Below are positions 1-11,300 of a stretch of DNA of 64,000 nt, one piece after another. The DNA lies in NCBI RefSeq assembly GCF_030936135.1, contig NC_082596.1:77096888-77160887 (forward strand). Reading direction: 5' to 3'. The notes beneath the pieces are model-generated. The model was not told the origin of the DNA. It ran no database searches and worked only from the letters and a program-made list of their open reading frames with translations. Origin of the DNA: Gavia stellata. Lineage: Eukaryota > Chordata > Aves > Gaviiformes > Gaviidae. The position numbers and the translations under genes are program-made. How positions within the stretch are numbered: position 1 is the stretch's first letter; each line of letters starts with the position of its first letter.

Positions 1-42
1 CTCCAGAGTTTTGCCATTTGTTCTATCAGGTTGGCAAATCCA

Positions 43-183
43 TTAATGTCTCGGGTCAGAATATGCAGCACTCATTTCTGAATCCCAACCTTGACGGTCT
101 TCATTTAGCAATCTAAACAAAAGCAGTCTGATTTGTAGAGGTCCTCTCTGCATGAATTCAGTGCCATCTGCAAACGCCTGGTA
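43..183 (-). CDS. Putative last exon of the divergent gene
   Basis: On the - strand a good acceptor (TTTGCTTTTTTCTGAAG) is followed directly by 46 open codons and a TAA at 45-43. Phase 0 matches the donor at 841. Part of the product reads ADGTEFMQRGPLQIR. A second, different frame is open from about 70 to the window edge, so the true exon structure is uncertain. I do not recognise the protein. Confidence 0.25.
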   Translation of the reverse strand, partial: YQAFADGTEFMQRGPLQIRLLLFRLLNEDRQGWDSEMSAAYSDPRH

Positions 184-840
184 CTTCAGAAAAAAGCAAA
201 CTACGTTTATTTGGACAGCTCAATTCACATTATGGGGCCTTTACTTTGTGGTCTTGTCAGGAAAAATTAGGGCATAGCATCTGATCATCCTCTCATTTAT
301 GTTAGTCTCACACAGATGTAACTTCCCTGAATTCCTCACTTGCTCTCGATTAACACAAAATCAGAAATGGGCCTAACATATATTACAGTACAGCTTTATA
401 GTCATAAAAAGTTGTGTTCCATGATGTGGAACCGTGGTGATTTTTCTTTGGAGTAGTTTGCTGATGGAACAGGAAATAAATAAGTAAGTAAAGCTTCCTT
501 CTTTATTCAGACAGCTTTCATCTATAGGTCACAAGAACTAAAATGGGTAAAAAGTGACAGCTGAGAACACTATATATGCAGCGCTGGCATTGTAAGGCTA
601 AGCCAACGCTATGAAAACACAGAACTCTGAAACAACTTGTGGCCACTTTCTATCATACTTGTACATTCAAGTTAGTGAAAAGATACTTCCAAATTTGACT
701 TCTGCCTGTAACAAGCCTTTAAAATGCCATACTGCTGTCTATATTTACTGACACTTAGTAATCTCCATACCAAATATATTCAGTTTTACACTAGAAATAA
801 CATCCAGTGTTGCAGACTGACCTTTTCCCTCTTTGCTTAC

Positions 841-912
841 CTTGTCCTGGAAAGCTTTAGAAAGAGGAGAGGCGAAGACATGGGATCCATGTAAGGCAGA
901 GAATGGAAGACA
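841..912 (-). CDS. Putative middle exon of the divergent gene
   Basis: On the - strand this segment follows TCATCCTTGCAG (acceptor-like) and ends at GACAAG before GTAAGC, a strong donor match. It is 24 codons and phase 0 on both sides, coding LPFSALHGSHVFASPLS and then AFQDK. An alternative is a first coding exon starting at the ATG at 945, in the same frame. The peptide is not recognised. Confidence 0.27.
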
Positions 913-1372
913 CTGCAAGGATGACTCATGTTTTATTGCATTCATTTTGCAGAATGAAATGCAATTAAAGCTTTATCTTGGATTTCATTGACAGAGACTC
1001 TGTCCAGATTATCCTAGGAAGTAAATTTGCCATGTAAGGCTGAATTATTTCTACTGTCAATTTTCAGAAGTGATCCATGCTTTAAGGAGGATCATTGATG
1101 AGCTGGTGATATATCTAAGCTAGTCCTCTTTACTTCAGGATTCCTGTGGTTCTTTGATGTAAACAGCTATTATTCTTCTCTGGCACAGTAACAACATACC
1201 AAATTTCCCAATACAGTGAAATTTTCTTGCCAGACATTATTTGCTTCCCAGATAATTCATTTTTCCCTCCATTTTTTAAAAAAAACCCCTTCTCCGACCT
1301 ACTACAAATTAAAGATTCTTACGCCACAGGAACACACACATGCCCTGGGATTCCAGACACTTTCTTAATTAC

Positions 1373-1504
1373 CTTTTTGGAGCAGCACAATAAAGACTGA
1401 GCAGCACAGCTGTAAATGCTCACGCCATTGACTAGATCAGCACAGTTCTTTGCTTCTGCAATGGAAACTTCCTTCTTTTTTTTAGCAACAACTGCAGTGA
1501 GCAT
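1373..1504 (-). CDS. Putative first exon of a gene divergent from ZPBP
   Basis: On the - strand an ATG at 1504 opens a frame that reaches a plausible donor (CCAAAAAG then GTAATTAAG) after 44 codons, ending in phase 0. It lies at the edge of the CpG island. The peptide is lysine-rich near its start (AKKKKEV) and I do not recognise it. By mammalian synteny a spermatogenesis gene, SPATA48, would be expected here in this orientation, but that is inference from position only. Confidence 0.22.
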
Positions 1505-1639
1505 GAAGCCGGTTCACTGTACCTTTGGCCACCCCCGGGTGCGGTCTTTGCACCACGGCAGGCACGGCTGTTTCAAAGGAGCTGCCCCTGGAGCGGAGGT
1601 GCCGGCGTGCTGGTGCGTTAATGGATTGGGATTAATTAT

Positions 1640-2340
1640 GTATAACCCGGCAGCTGGACGATTGAGGATGGAGCTGCCGCGGCGGCAGATGTCTCCCTGG
1701 GGTCTGAGGATGTGAAAGCCTCCCCCTCCCCCCGTCTTTCGCCAGACACCCAAGTGCAGAGCTTGGCACTGCGGCTGGGAAAACCCCGCCGCTGACTTCC
1801 CCGCGGCAGGTCGTGGCAGGGAAGGCCGGAGAGCGGCGAAGCCACCTCCACCTCTGCCGCGCGCCCTCTCCACGCCGCGCCGCGCCGCGCGGGGAGCGAC
1901 CGGGACTCCCCTCGCCCCGCCCGGCCGCGCCTGCCCCGCGCGCCTCGCCAGGCGGCCGTTGGGGGCCGCTGACGGCTGCCGCGCGCCGGACCGGTCGGAA
2001 GAGGCGCTGGTGGCTTTGCCGATGTGGCCTGCGGCCCACGGTAGGGCGCGGGGCCGCCGCCGCGCAACGGCCGCCGCCGGCCGCCTGCCGGCCCGCCTCC
2101 TCCTCCTCCTCCTGCCCGGCCTGCTGCAGGCACACCCCGCAGGTAACGTCCCAGGCGGTGGGGTGGCGCCGCCTGGCGACCGACGCCGGCGTGCCTCTCG
2201 CCTCAGGGCGGCGACCCCCGGGGCCTCGGGCAGGTGCCGGCAGGGCGGGGTCGGGCCGCAGCCTGCCCCTTCCCCGCAGGGCCTGGGCGCGCAGCTCGGG
2301 GAAAGTGGTGGTGGCGGCAGCAAAACCTCGCTGTTTCCAG
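1640..2340. promoter_or_regulatory. CpG island promoter of ZPBP, possibly bidirectional
   Basis: This is by far the most GC- and CpG-rich segment of the window, set in AT-rich flanks. It contains ZPBP exon 1 and the start of intron 1. No TATA box is evident, as is usual for CpG-island promoters. The long open frames on both strands here are a by-product of the high GC and are not called as genes. Exon-like segments on the - strand to its left suggest, without proof, transcription in both directions. Confidence 0.75.
2022..2142 (+). CDS. ZPBP: ZPBP exon 1 (start codon, signal peptide)
   Basis: The ATG at 2022 is the first ATG in this frame of the CpG island; the open frame upstream from 1959 begins with TTG and is not a conventional start. 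Residues 1-25 are unusually arginine-rich (nine positions from R8 to R25 include six arginines in two clusters). They are followed by the hydrophobic core L26-L31, then PGLLQA. Signal cleavage is plausible after A37 or A40. The exon ends in phase 1 at a GTAAC donor (2143). Bases before the ATG match the Kozak consensus poorly at -3. Confidence 0.9.
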
Positions 2341-5300
2341 TCCCAGCCCTGCCTGAGGCATCGGGTGTGACTTGGACAGGTTTTCCTGCCTTCACTCCCT
2401 GCCTATGCCTTTGTTACAGAATCACAGAATCATAAAAGCGTTTAGGTTGGAAAAGACCTGTAAGATCATCCAGTCCAACCGTTAACCTAACACTGCCAAG
2501 GCCACCACTAAACCATGTCCCTCAGTGCCTCACCCACACGTCTTTTAAATACCTCCAGGGATGGCGACTCCACCACCTCCCTGAACAGCCTCTTCCAATG
2601 TCTGACAAACCTTTCAGTGAAGAAATTTTTCCTAATATCCAGCCTAAACCTCCCCTGGCACAACTTGAGGCCATTTCCTCTTGTCCTGTCACTCGTCACT
2701 TGGGAGGAGAGACCAACACCCACCTCTCTGCAACCTCCTTCCAGGTAATTGCAGAGAGTGATAAGGTCTCCCCTCAGCCTCCTCTTCTCCAGACTGAACA
2801 ACCCCAGCTCCCTCAGCTGCTGCTCGTAAGACTTGCCCTCATGCATTTATTTACACTGTTCTATAAAAGCAGATGCGTGTGTCGCCACATATGTGACCCT
2901 CTTTACAGCTGGTAGTTTTAAGTTTGTGTTGACGTTTGGGGTGTGCTGTTCCATAATCCAGGAGCTGTGCCCTTTAACATCCAGCTTTTCCCTGTGGGTT
3001 TTGTTAAATACCTGTCAGTGCTTTTGTTCACCTACACCCACCATATCCACCAGTGGGATTAAGTTTACTTTCCACATGTGGAGGTGGAGATGGATGCAGG
3101 AAAGCTAAAGGATTATCTAAGTAATCTTTTTTTCCTCAAAAATGAACAGTGAGTGCTGGGGAGAGGGGTGTTTCTCCTTCCTATGTACCAAAGAAGCTGC
3201 ATGCACGAGGGGATCTAACGCCACAGGCGATTTCGCATGGGCAGTGAGTAGCTGGTAACTTTGGTACTTGGCTAAAAGAGCTGCATCACTTTGTTGAAGG
3301 CTCTGAGGTACAGAAATAGTTGTGTGGTAGCATACCACTACTGGACATTTCTGGTGTACTAGTGCTGATCTTGCGTCCACTGTGTGCATACTTGCAGCTG
3401 TCAGCTGTCACTGATTGGGAAATTCACTTGTATGGCCTCTCAACTGTAAGTCTGAGAGTGCCCTGAAACAACAGTCTCTGCTTCCTAGTGAGGTTTTGAA
3501 ATTTGACTGTAGTAAATCTCTTAGGCTTTCTGATAGTACTAAATTAGATTATTTAATTTGTACATGAGTGTGTATATGTGCCAGATCTTCTTATTCCATG
3601 ATCTGGTTATGATTGACTTTCACCAATTCCTTTAGAAAGTCAAGGTCTTCTCCAGGAGCAAGATCAGAGGTGAAGTTCGAAGTTCTTCTACTCTCTGACA
3701 AAAAAGGGAAAACCATGTGCAGTATTTCAGTGTATATTCACTGAAACCTTGTTGTCACAGTATTTGTTCTGGCTTTGGTTTTAGTAGGCATAATAGACAT
3801 TGTCAACTCCAAAAAAGACACTTATTTCAATTTTATTGCATGGGGGTGTTATTTATATAGTCTGAGTTCAGACTGATGTAAAGAATATGAACCTTTTTCT
3901 TTAAGGATTTTTCATTTTGTTTTTTTGTTTACTAATGCTGACAGTTTTGGCTTATGTGTTTTTCCTTAAGTGAATAATTAAACTTTTTGAGGACAATGTG
4001 GAGCATGTTTCTTAAAATGGCTTAATTACATTTGACTTTTCTGAGCCATCTGAAGGAAGTTTCCATCTTACTGAAAAGATACAACATTTTAAACTTTAGC
4101 TTGCTATACGATAAGGAAAAAGTCTCATTTTGAACTTATGAAATATGTTAGTGGTGTAATTGTCAGAAAGGAAATACAAAGGCCTACTTGAAAAACTTAA
4201 CATGGTTCATATCTTGCAGACTTTTTGTCAAAATGGTTAAACTTAACTGAGCCAGATTAGAAACTGAAGTTTGGTTCCTCCTATATGACTTTCATATGAC
4301 TAGTAATAGAAATGGTAATATTTCTGCACAGCACTTACCATCAATAGGCAGCTTAGAAATGCCAGCTGTAATTAAAATACTTGGATATAGAAAAACACTT
4401 GACTATTAGCATGATTGAGCAAAAATAACTTAAGTAAGTAGTGTTGCTATTTATATACTCTTTTGGTGCAGGAATCTCTTTACAAAAATTGCCTCAAAAC
4501 ATAATTACTTTGAAAAAACTTTTAGCAATTAGCATAACTTAAATAAATCTTTTCCTATTGCTTCATAGAATTTTCATTTCTAAATAAATTAATTGCAAGT
4601 ATGCCAGTTGAACATTCTAGTAATACAGTATTTTATTAATTAATAATTGATTGTTTATTTAAGGCTCTGTTTCCTGTCACTGCAATTTTCAGGCCAAATT
4701 TAATTTTCTGATGATTTTGAAGATGACTAATTTTGCAACTGCAATATTGATTTTAAGACTAAAAGATTCAGAATAAAATATTTTATGAAATAGAATATAC
4801 TTTATGTGAAACTTTTAAGTGGGTGAATGGCATTCCCTTTCAACTCAGTGGGCATAGGAATGAATGGTGATTCCTTCAGTACTAACCTACCCGGATTCTT
4901 CCTTTGGGCAGTAAGTGGGAAGGGACCCCTCTTTACCTGGCACTGTTGTAACTCCCTCCGACCAGGGAGGAGCAGGAGGGTTTGTTTGTCTGTGCGGGTA
5001 CAATCCACCTGCTACTTCTGATCTCGGATTAAGACTCTTCCCCCTATAGGCAGAACCCCTTGGAAATACATGAGCTCAATTTCTCTCAGTGTTTGGGTAG
5101 AATTTATACATCTGACAAGTCGATTTTAAACACATGAAACAGCGTGTTAGCATTTTACACTTAAAGTTAACTCTCTGCAGGATCTTGGGCCTGTTTGAGT
5201 GGCATAAATTAGTAGGAAAGCTGTTGAATTTAACTCCACCAGATTTTAAAGTTGCCCAATGAATCCTCAAGTAACATAGCTACTTTGTATGCCAAATGTA

Positions 5301-8300
5301 CCCTTGAATTCCAGTCTTCGGGAATGGCTTTTTAGGCAGCTGGGAAGTTTGAATCACCCCAGACTCGGGGACGAATTACCCTAAAATTCCATGTGTCTGA
5401 TAGTGATGTAAAACTATTTTTCTTCATCTGTGTAATTCTGCAAAAGGAACTGTTGCTCACATCTTGTATTACACCTGTAAGAAGTACAAGATGATGGGGA
5501 ATCAGACCCTGTATATTCCTAGTGTGTTGGCCTGCTTAAAAGACTTAATTGGGGGAATGAATTCAGAAATATCACTTATTTTTCTCAAAAATGAGTGAAA
5601 CTTAGCTGTTCTCACTGCTTGTTAAGTGCAGGTTCAAATTGAAGGGATGGAATATTATTTTTAATGAGTTTAAAATGCAATTTAAGCGCTTCCCTTGTCC
5701 TTTATTGCTTTTGTTGCTCTTTCTGTGGGACTTAATGACCTCTTGATACTTTTTTTTAAAGCTTCTTTTTAACCCAATCACATGCACTCTTAAAATAGAG
5801 AGTGAGAATTGTGAGATCTTTTTTGCTAGAAACTGCTGCAGGAAGTGCTATTTAAATTCCAGGTGATTAGGAGGAGAGCAAATGAATTCAAGTAGGAAAC
5901 CTAAAAAAAGGCTTGAAAAAAATTTAAAAGGCAATGTAGAAAGTGAGGGAAAGAGTGTATGAGAGTTGGGATTCATATGCGGACAGAAACATTTACTGAC
6001 TGAAATGGCTGCTATGCAAATGAAATGTGTATTCACATGAAAGAGCATTTAAGCTGACTTTCTCAAAATCTAGCATGCATTGTCATTGAAGATACCAAAA
6101 AAGTAATTCCAGAAGTTTTAGATTATCTTCCTTCAGTAACCATATTGCTTCCACTCTTTCTAGTTCTTTTTAAATAAACAGTTCAAGAGCTCCATCTTTG
6201 GGTTTAAATTGTTATTGTAAAAAAAGTTACCTTCCTTCTTCATTGATTAAGTAGTGCCTAAATATCCCATAAAGTTATGTATATCTGCTCATACCTTGTC
6301 AGTTTGCAATACTTAATTTTTCTAGATGCATTTGTTCAGTTGCCTTCTCATAAACTTTGAATAATTTCTGTATAAGATTGTTGTTTTGAGTTTTTCTCTC
6401 ATTAATTTAGTTTTAGTGGATTATGTTTTTCCTTTCCAATTATGATACGTAAATCAACTTGACAGTTCATAAAATATTTTTGGATCATGTGGACAGATAA
6501 TAGTGGCAGAAGGAATTTTAAAACGGGCTGTTTTTCAGGTGGGATTTATAATTTGCTATAAATTTGTATGATTTTACTAAAATCAAAGCATGTGCTGATT
6601 TTTGTCAATGGAGAATCTGATCATGTTCTTTTGGTAGCTGAATTTTAGTGAAAAATCAGTTTTGTTTCTGCCAGTGCAGCAGAATTCTAAAAGACTTAAC
6701 ATAAATATTCCAGTGAGAAAATTTGAAACCATTTTGTTTTTCAATAAAAACTCTCCAATCCTTCTAGGAGGTCTTTGGGGAAGATGATGTTATTTGAAAA
6801 ATTTTGCTCCTCAAACAAAGTTGTGGAAGTGGTACACAGTGAAGAAATATTACGAAGTGAATTAAACTGTTAATTGCAGAAATCCATCATATGTGAGATT
6901 ACTCTTGTGATTATCTTCTCTCAAGTTTTTTTTTTTTTTTTCTCAAGCAAGGTTTTATTTCTTCCTACTTTCTAAGTATTTTCAATGATGTACTCTGCTT
7001 ACATTCGGAAATGACAAGTACAGGCAGTTCTTTTAACTTACCTTGATTATCTTGTCCTGATAGCTGAAGAATCTGCCTTGCTTCTGTTTTCCATAACAAC
7101 ACTGTAGAGAAGTACAATTACCATTTGTATAATAGATGGGGTGAATTTATAATTTCCCATTATTGCTTAAAACAAGATAAATCAAAACAAAGCTGAGACT
7201 CGACCCCACTCTCATTGCCCTCAACAAATGCCTTTATCTATATCCAGTTTACCAGCGTGTTTATTGTTGGTTTTAGTTTTTGAATACTGAACCTAAGTTA
7301 GCAACAAGCACTGATCTGGTGCCACATAATTATTTAGCCCATCTTCATAAAATAATTGCTACTGATGATATGTTCAGTATTTTATTGCTGTCTTTTGTAT
7401 TCAAGGCTTTCTATTTCTTTGTTACGTACTTTCTTTCCCAGATTCCCCGAAAGAATTAGAAATCACAAGCATACCTTAACTCCCAGTACCCCATGTTCTT
7501 TCTAAGCAGTAGGTGGAGACAAAGAACACAAAATGCTGAGAGGTCTAATAGCCATTATCTTTCTGCTGGCTTCAGTCCAGTATCTCTGGAAACTCTGTAA
7601 AAGAAACTCGTATCTGACTTGTACTAGAATGCCCACCTGAAAGATACTTCAGTTTTCTTTCAGAAGCTTTGAATGTTTTGCAAAGCTTTGCAAATTTTAT
7701 GAACGTGTTTTTAATTTCTATTTAAAATAGAAGAAATGCAAATTAAAATATCCATACAATACCTTATATTACTTTTCATGCGGAAATTAACAAAATCACA
7801 ATCATGACAGAACCCAAGCTCATTACTTCATTAATGGTCAGTATACATATTGATTGACATCCCAGTTGAGGGTACTGTAACAATGCAGCTAAATTTTATC
7901 CTCATTTTGGACAGTGCCAATCCCCATTATCCACATTTTGGACAGTCTTGATTTAAAATATGACAGTTCTTTTGTAAAACATGAATATATTTAAAACTAA
8001 ATCTAAACTTAAGTGCTGTTTAGAATAAGGATGCTTTTTCTATATCAGGTCTTTGTCATTGTTTTTTGTTGCCTTAATGAGAGTCATGCTTTGTATAAGA
8101 CATTAGGCAAGTATTAACTTAATATCCATTGACGAACAAGTCTATTAAGGGGTGTAGATTAACCTAAAGTATGCTGCTTGCTTTTTCATATAAAGTAAAT
8201 TGTTGTATTAATGTCATTGTTTTATCTTTTAACAGTTCATCCCTCAAAGAGATTTTTAAGAAGTGCAGGGCCAAGACACAATAGCTTAAAAATAGTGGGA

Positions 8301-11300
8301 TCTGTTGTATTTCCAGGTATTTTTCTTTAAACATAATGTAACAAATTTTAGTGAAAATACTGGTTTTACCAAGAAAAGGCCCTTCTTTATCATATCCCTT
8401 GTTGTTGAATTGTTTTAAATGGTTTTAAGTGGTTTAATTAATTACCATTCTGTACTGAGTTACGTATACTTAATAGGCTATCCCACAGCATATATTTCTG
8501 TCACTGGAATTTATTTTTCATAGGTTTTTTTGTTCTTACTCATAATTTTTATGAAACTAAGATAGTTATTTTCTGTAATTGTAATAAAAATAACAATGTT
8601 CTGTGTACTCCTCCACCTGGCTGTAAAACTCTTGCTCTGAAATGCTGCTTTCTTGCACTGTAGGTATTCTAACTTCATCTTACTTGTTATGTACACAGAA
8701 CCTGAGACTTGAAATTTATGTTATATTCTACAACAAAAATGAAGAAGAGATAAGAACTAATTGCTGTCTAAGTTAAATCCATCTAACTCCAGAATGTAAT
8801 ATTATCACTTTCTCTTCTCATTAAACAAAACATTTATTGGAAAATCTGAAAATTAAATTAAAGACCAGGCTGTTCCTCATTGTCATATATTTACTTGTGT
8901 TGCTTTTTCTCTAAATGCACATTGCCAGCTTGGTTTTCGTAATACTCTTCCCCGTAGTTTTCTCCATATGTGTTTTCCAGTTATAGCTTTACTAGTAGCA
9001 TATCTAGAGGTTATATTTCTGTTGTTTGGGAGAATGCTAAAAGACAACCTTTTTTGACCTTTTTTTGGTACAAATTCTTAGATTTATCAATTTTTGTCCA
9101 AAGGTGAAACAATTCTGGGAAATAATTTTTTTTTAAAGATTTCTCTTAGTAGCTTAACTTATAATATTATTTAGCATTACTATTAAATAATGGCTCTGAG
9201 TAGTCTGAAGGTTCATCCTATTAGTGTACTTTTTCTCTCTTCTGATTCTGACTCATGTCTGTAAACATGGCTACTACTTGAATGGCACAGGGCAATTTGA
9301 AAGTTAGAAGGCAAGATTAAAATCCTTATTCTTCTGTTATATTATTCCTATGATACATGTTTACAAAACTGCCATGGAAATTTACAGTGGTGGGACAGAA
9401 TTTGCCATGTTGGCAGATTATGATAATAATGACACAATAATTTTGTTACTTTTTTTTATGGATATGTAATTTTTTTAAATATTGCTACAAGACAGAACAA
9501 AGCAACCTTGAGAAAATAAAAACCAAAATGTGAAGTGGGAGAGATATGCAATGTATACAATTTTGCCCCAATAGACAATTACTAAAGCCAGTCAGTCAGT
9601 CAGTAAATTTTGAGAAAAAGTATTAAGGATTTGCAATGGAAAAAGACTAATCATATTGGCAGTTGCATTAACGTGTAGAATTCATATTAATTTTCATGCT
9701 TTGGGGTTAAAAACTGAAACGCCACCTGTAAATGACATTTATTTCCATGATATATGATTGTACAATTGAAAATATAGACTTTGCTGTTTTCTGCAATATA
9801 AGCTACTGTAAAAAGCTGATTATTAGCTGGATGGACATACCTCCTGATCTTAAGACTATCAAAATTCTGAAGTTACTCTTATGTGTTCAATGTTATAGCT
9901 AAGTCTTTATTCTGTTTAAACAACTTAATAGTGTAATGTAAATGTAAGTGGCTTTTCATTTTTTAATGAAAGTGAACAATCATACTTGAGTGGAGAGAAA
10001 ACTGTGGTGGCATTACTACCAGTTGCCACAATGGAGAAGTGAAAACTGTTTTTCTGAGCATTAATCCCTTCCTGCAAGAAATACCTAAACTCTTTTCCAC
10101 TTGCAGGGAATCTGAAATAGTCAATGGTGAGAAAACATTGCGGTAATTTGCTTATTTGATTCAGTTTTAATTATTAGTCAAATTCTCCAAATTACAAATG
10201 TAGTAGCTGTAATGTTTTATACTAATTGTAGCTTTTCCATGGCATTAGGGTAGCCTGACATAGAGCATGGTATATTCAAGTTTAGACCTCACTAGAGCAC
10301 AAATATCTAGCATCCCATGCTTCTGAAGAGGACGAATGCTTTGCAGAATGTCAGTGGGAAGGGAAATAAACCAAATTGTACACACTGAAATCCTACATAT
10401 TATGGAAGTGATTATGACTACACCAATCGTAGTTTTTAGAAACAACTGAAGATCTAGAAGCACCTGTATGCTACAAATTGCATACAAGACATGCACACCT
10501 GCTCTACCATGGGAAAAGATTAAGTAAATCCTTACCTTACTCAGTTTGCTTCCTACCTCGTTATGTCTAAATTAAACAATAGGCAGCTCACCATTTAGTG
10601 AGCTACAACACTAAACCCTTTTTAAGCAAATATGTCGTGCACTGGTAAAAGGCAATTGCTAACAGAATGGAAACAGCAAGCTTTCAAGTCTGAGTATCCT
10701 GCAACTTCCCTCTCTCCATGTGTGTGTTGGAGACCAGTTGAGACAGAACAGTGCAGAAGCCTGTGCTTGTGAGAACCTACTAAGTGACATAGTCCATTCA
10801 GGAGGATATTACAGTGCACTGTGCTTCTTGTTTGCATAACCAGATAAGCCTAGAACTAGAAAGAATTATCTTAATTTTATTTTGCAGAGAAAACAAACCT
10901 GCTCTCTATTTTGTATTTCATTTTGATGGCAGAGATAACAGAACCAGTTCCAAAATTAGAACTCCATTCAAGATCATTGTTGAACCACTGTCTTGAAATT
11001 TATATAGCTTACTGTTAGGATACCATTGATAAATACTTAATGCTAATGAGAAATTTTTTTTTCAGTTAAAGTTTATGTCAAGCTGAATCACAACAGTCCA
11101 CGTATTTTATGTCTTACAAATCATCTGCGGAACTTGGAACTGATTGATCCAACATTCCAGTGGAATGGACCAGGTGGTGATCTTTCTTCAGGTAAGGATT
11201 TATTTTCTTACATGTCCCCCGCACCCTCTCCTCTTCCCCCTGCTCTCCCCCCCAAAGCAGCATGAGGGTTATAAAGGTGGGAATGTAAATAGAGAAGTTA

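Larger units (their letters stand above)
1..1500. other. Left flank of ZPBP
   Basis: This is moderately AT-rich sequence upstream of ZPBP. I see no repeat family that I recognise. The only structure noticed is a set of three - strand open segments with splice-like borders, listed separately as low-confidence exons. Confidence 0.5.
2143..8235 (+). other. ZPBP intron 1
   Basis: This intron is 6093 bases. Its first 200 bases are the tail of the CpG island, followed by the CR1 fragment at 2418-2846. From about 2850 to 8235 it is AT-rich sequence with no exon or repeat family that I recognise, apart from a poly-T tract at 6926. A slightly GC-richer patch lies near 4880-5060. Confidence 0.8.

Noticed and set aside
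1959-2021. Upstream extension of the ZPBP start to 1959
   Set aside because: Position 1959 is TTG, not ATG. The ATG at 2022 is the first conventional start and places the signal peptide sensibly.
1514-2435. Several long open frames on both strands of the CpG island
   Set aside because: High GC makes stops rare. Only the + strand frame from 2022 to 2142 has a signal peptide, a donor and a continuation into other exons.
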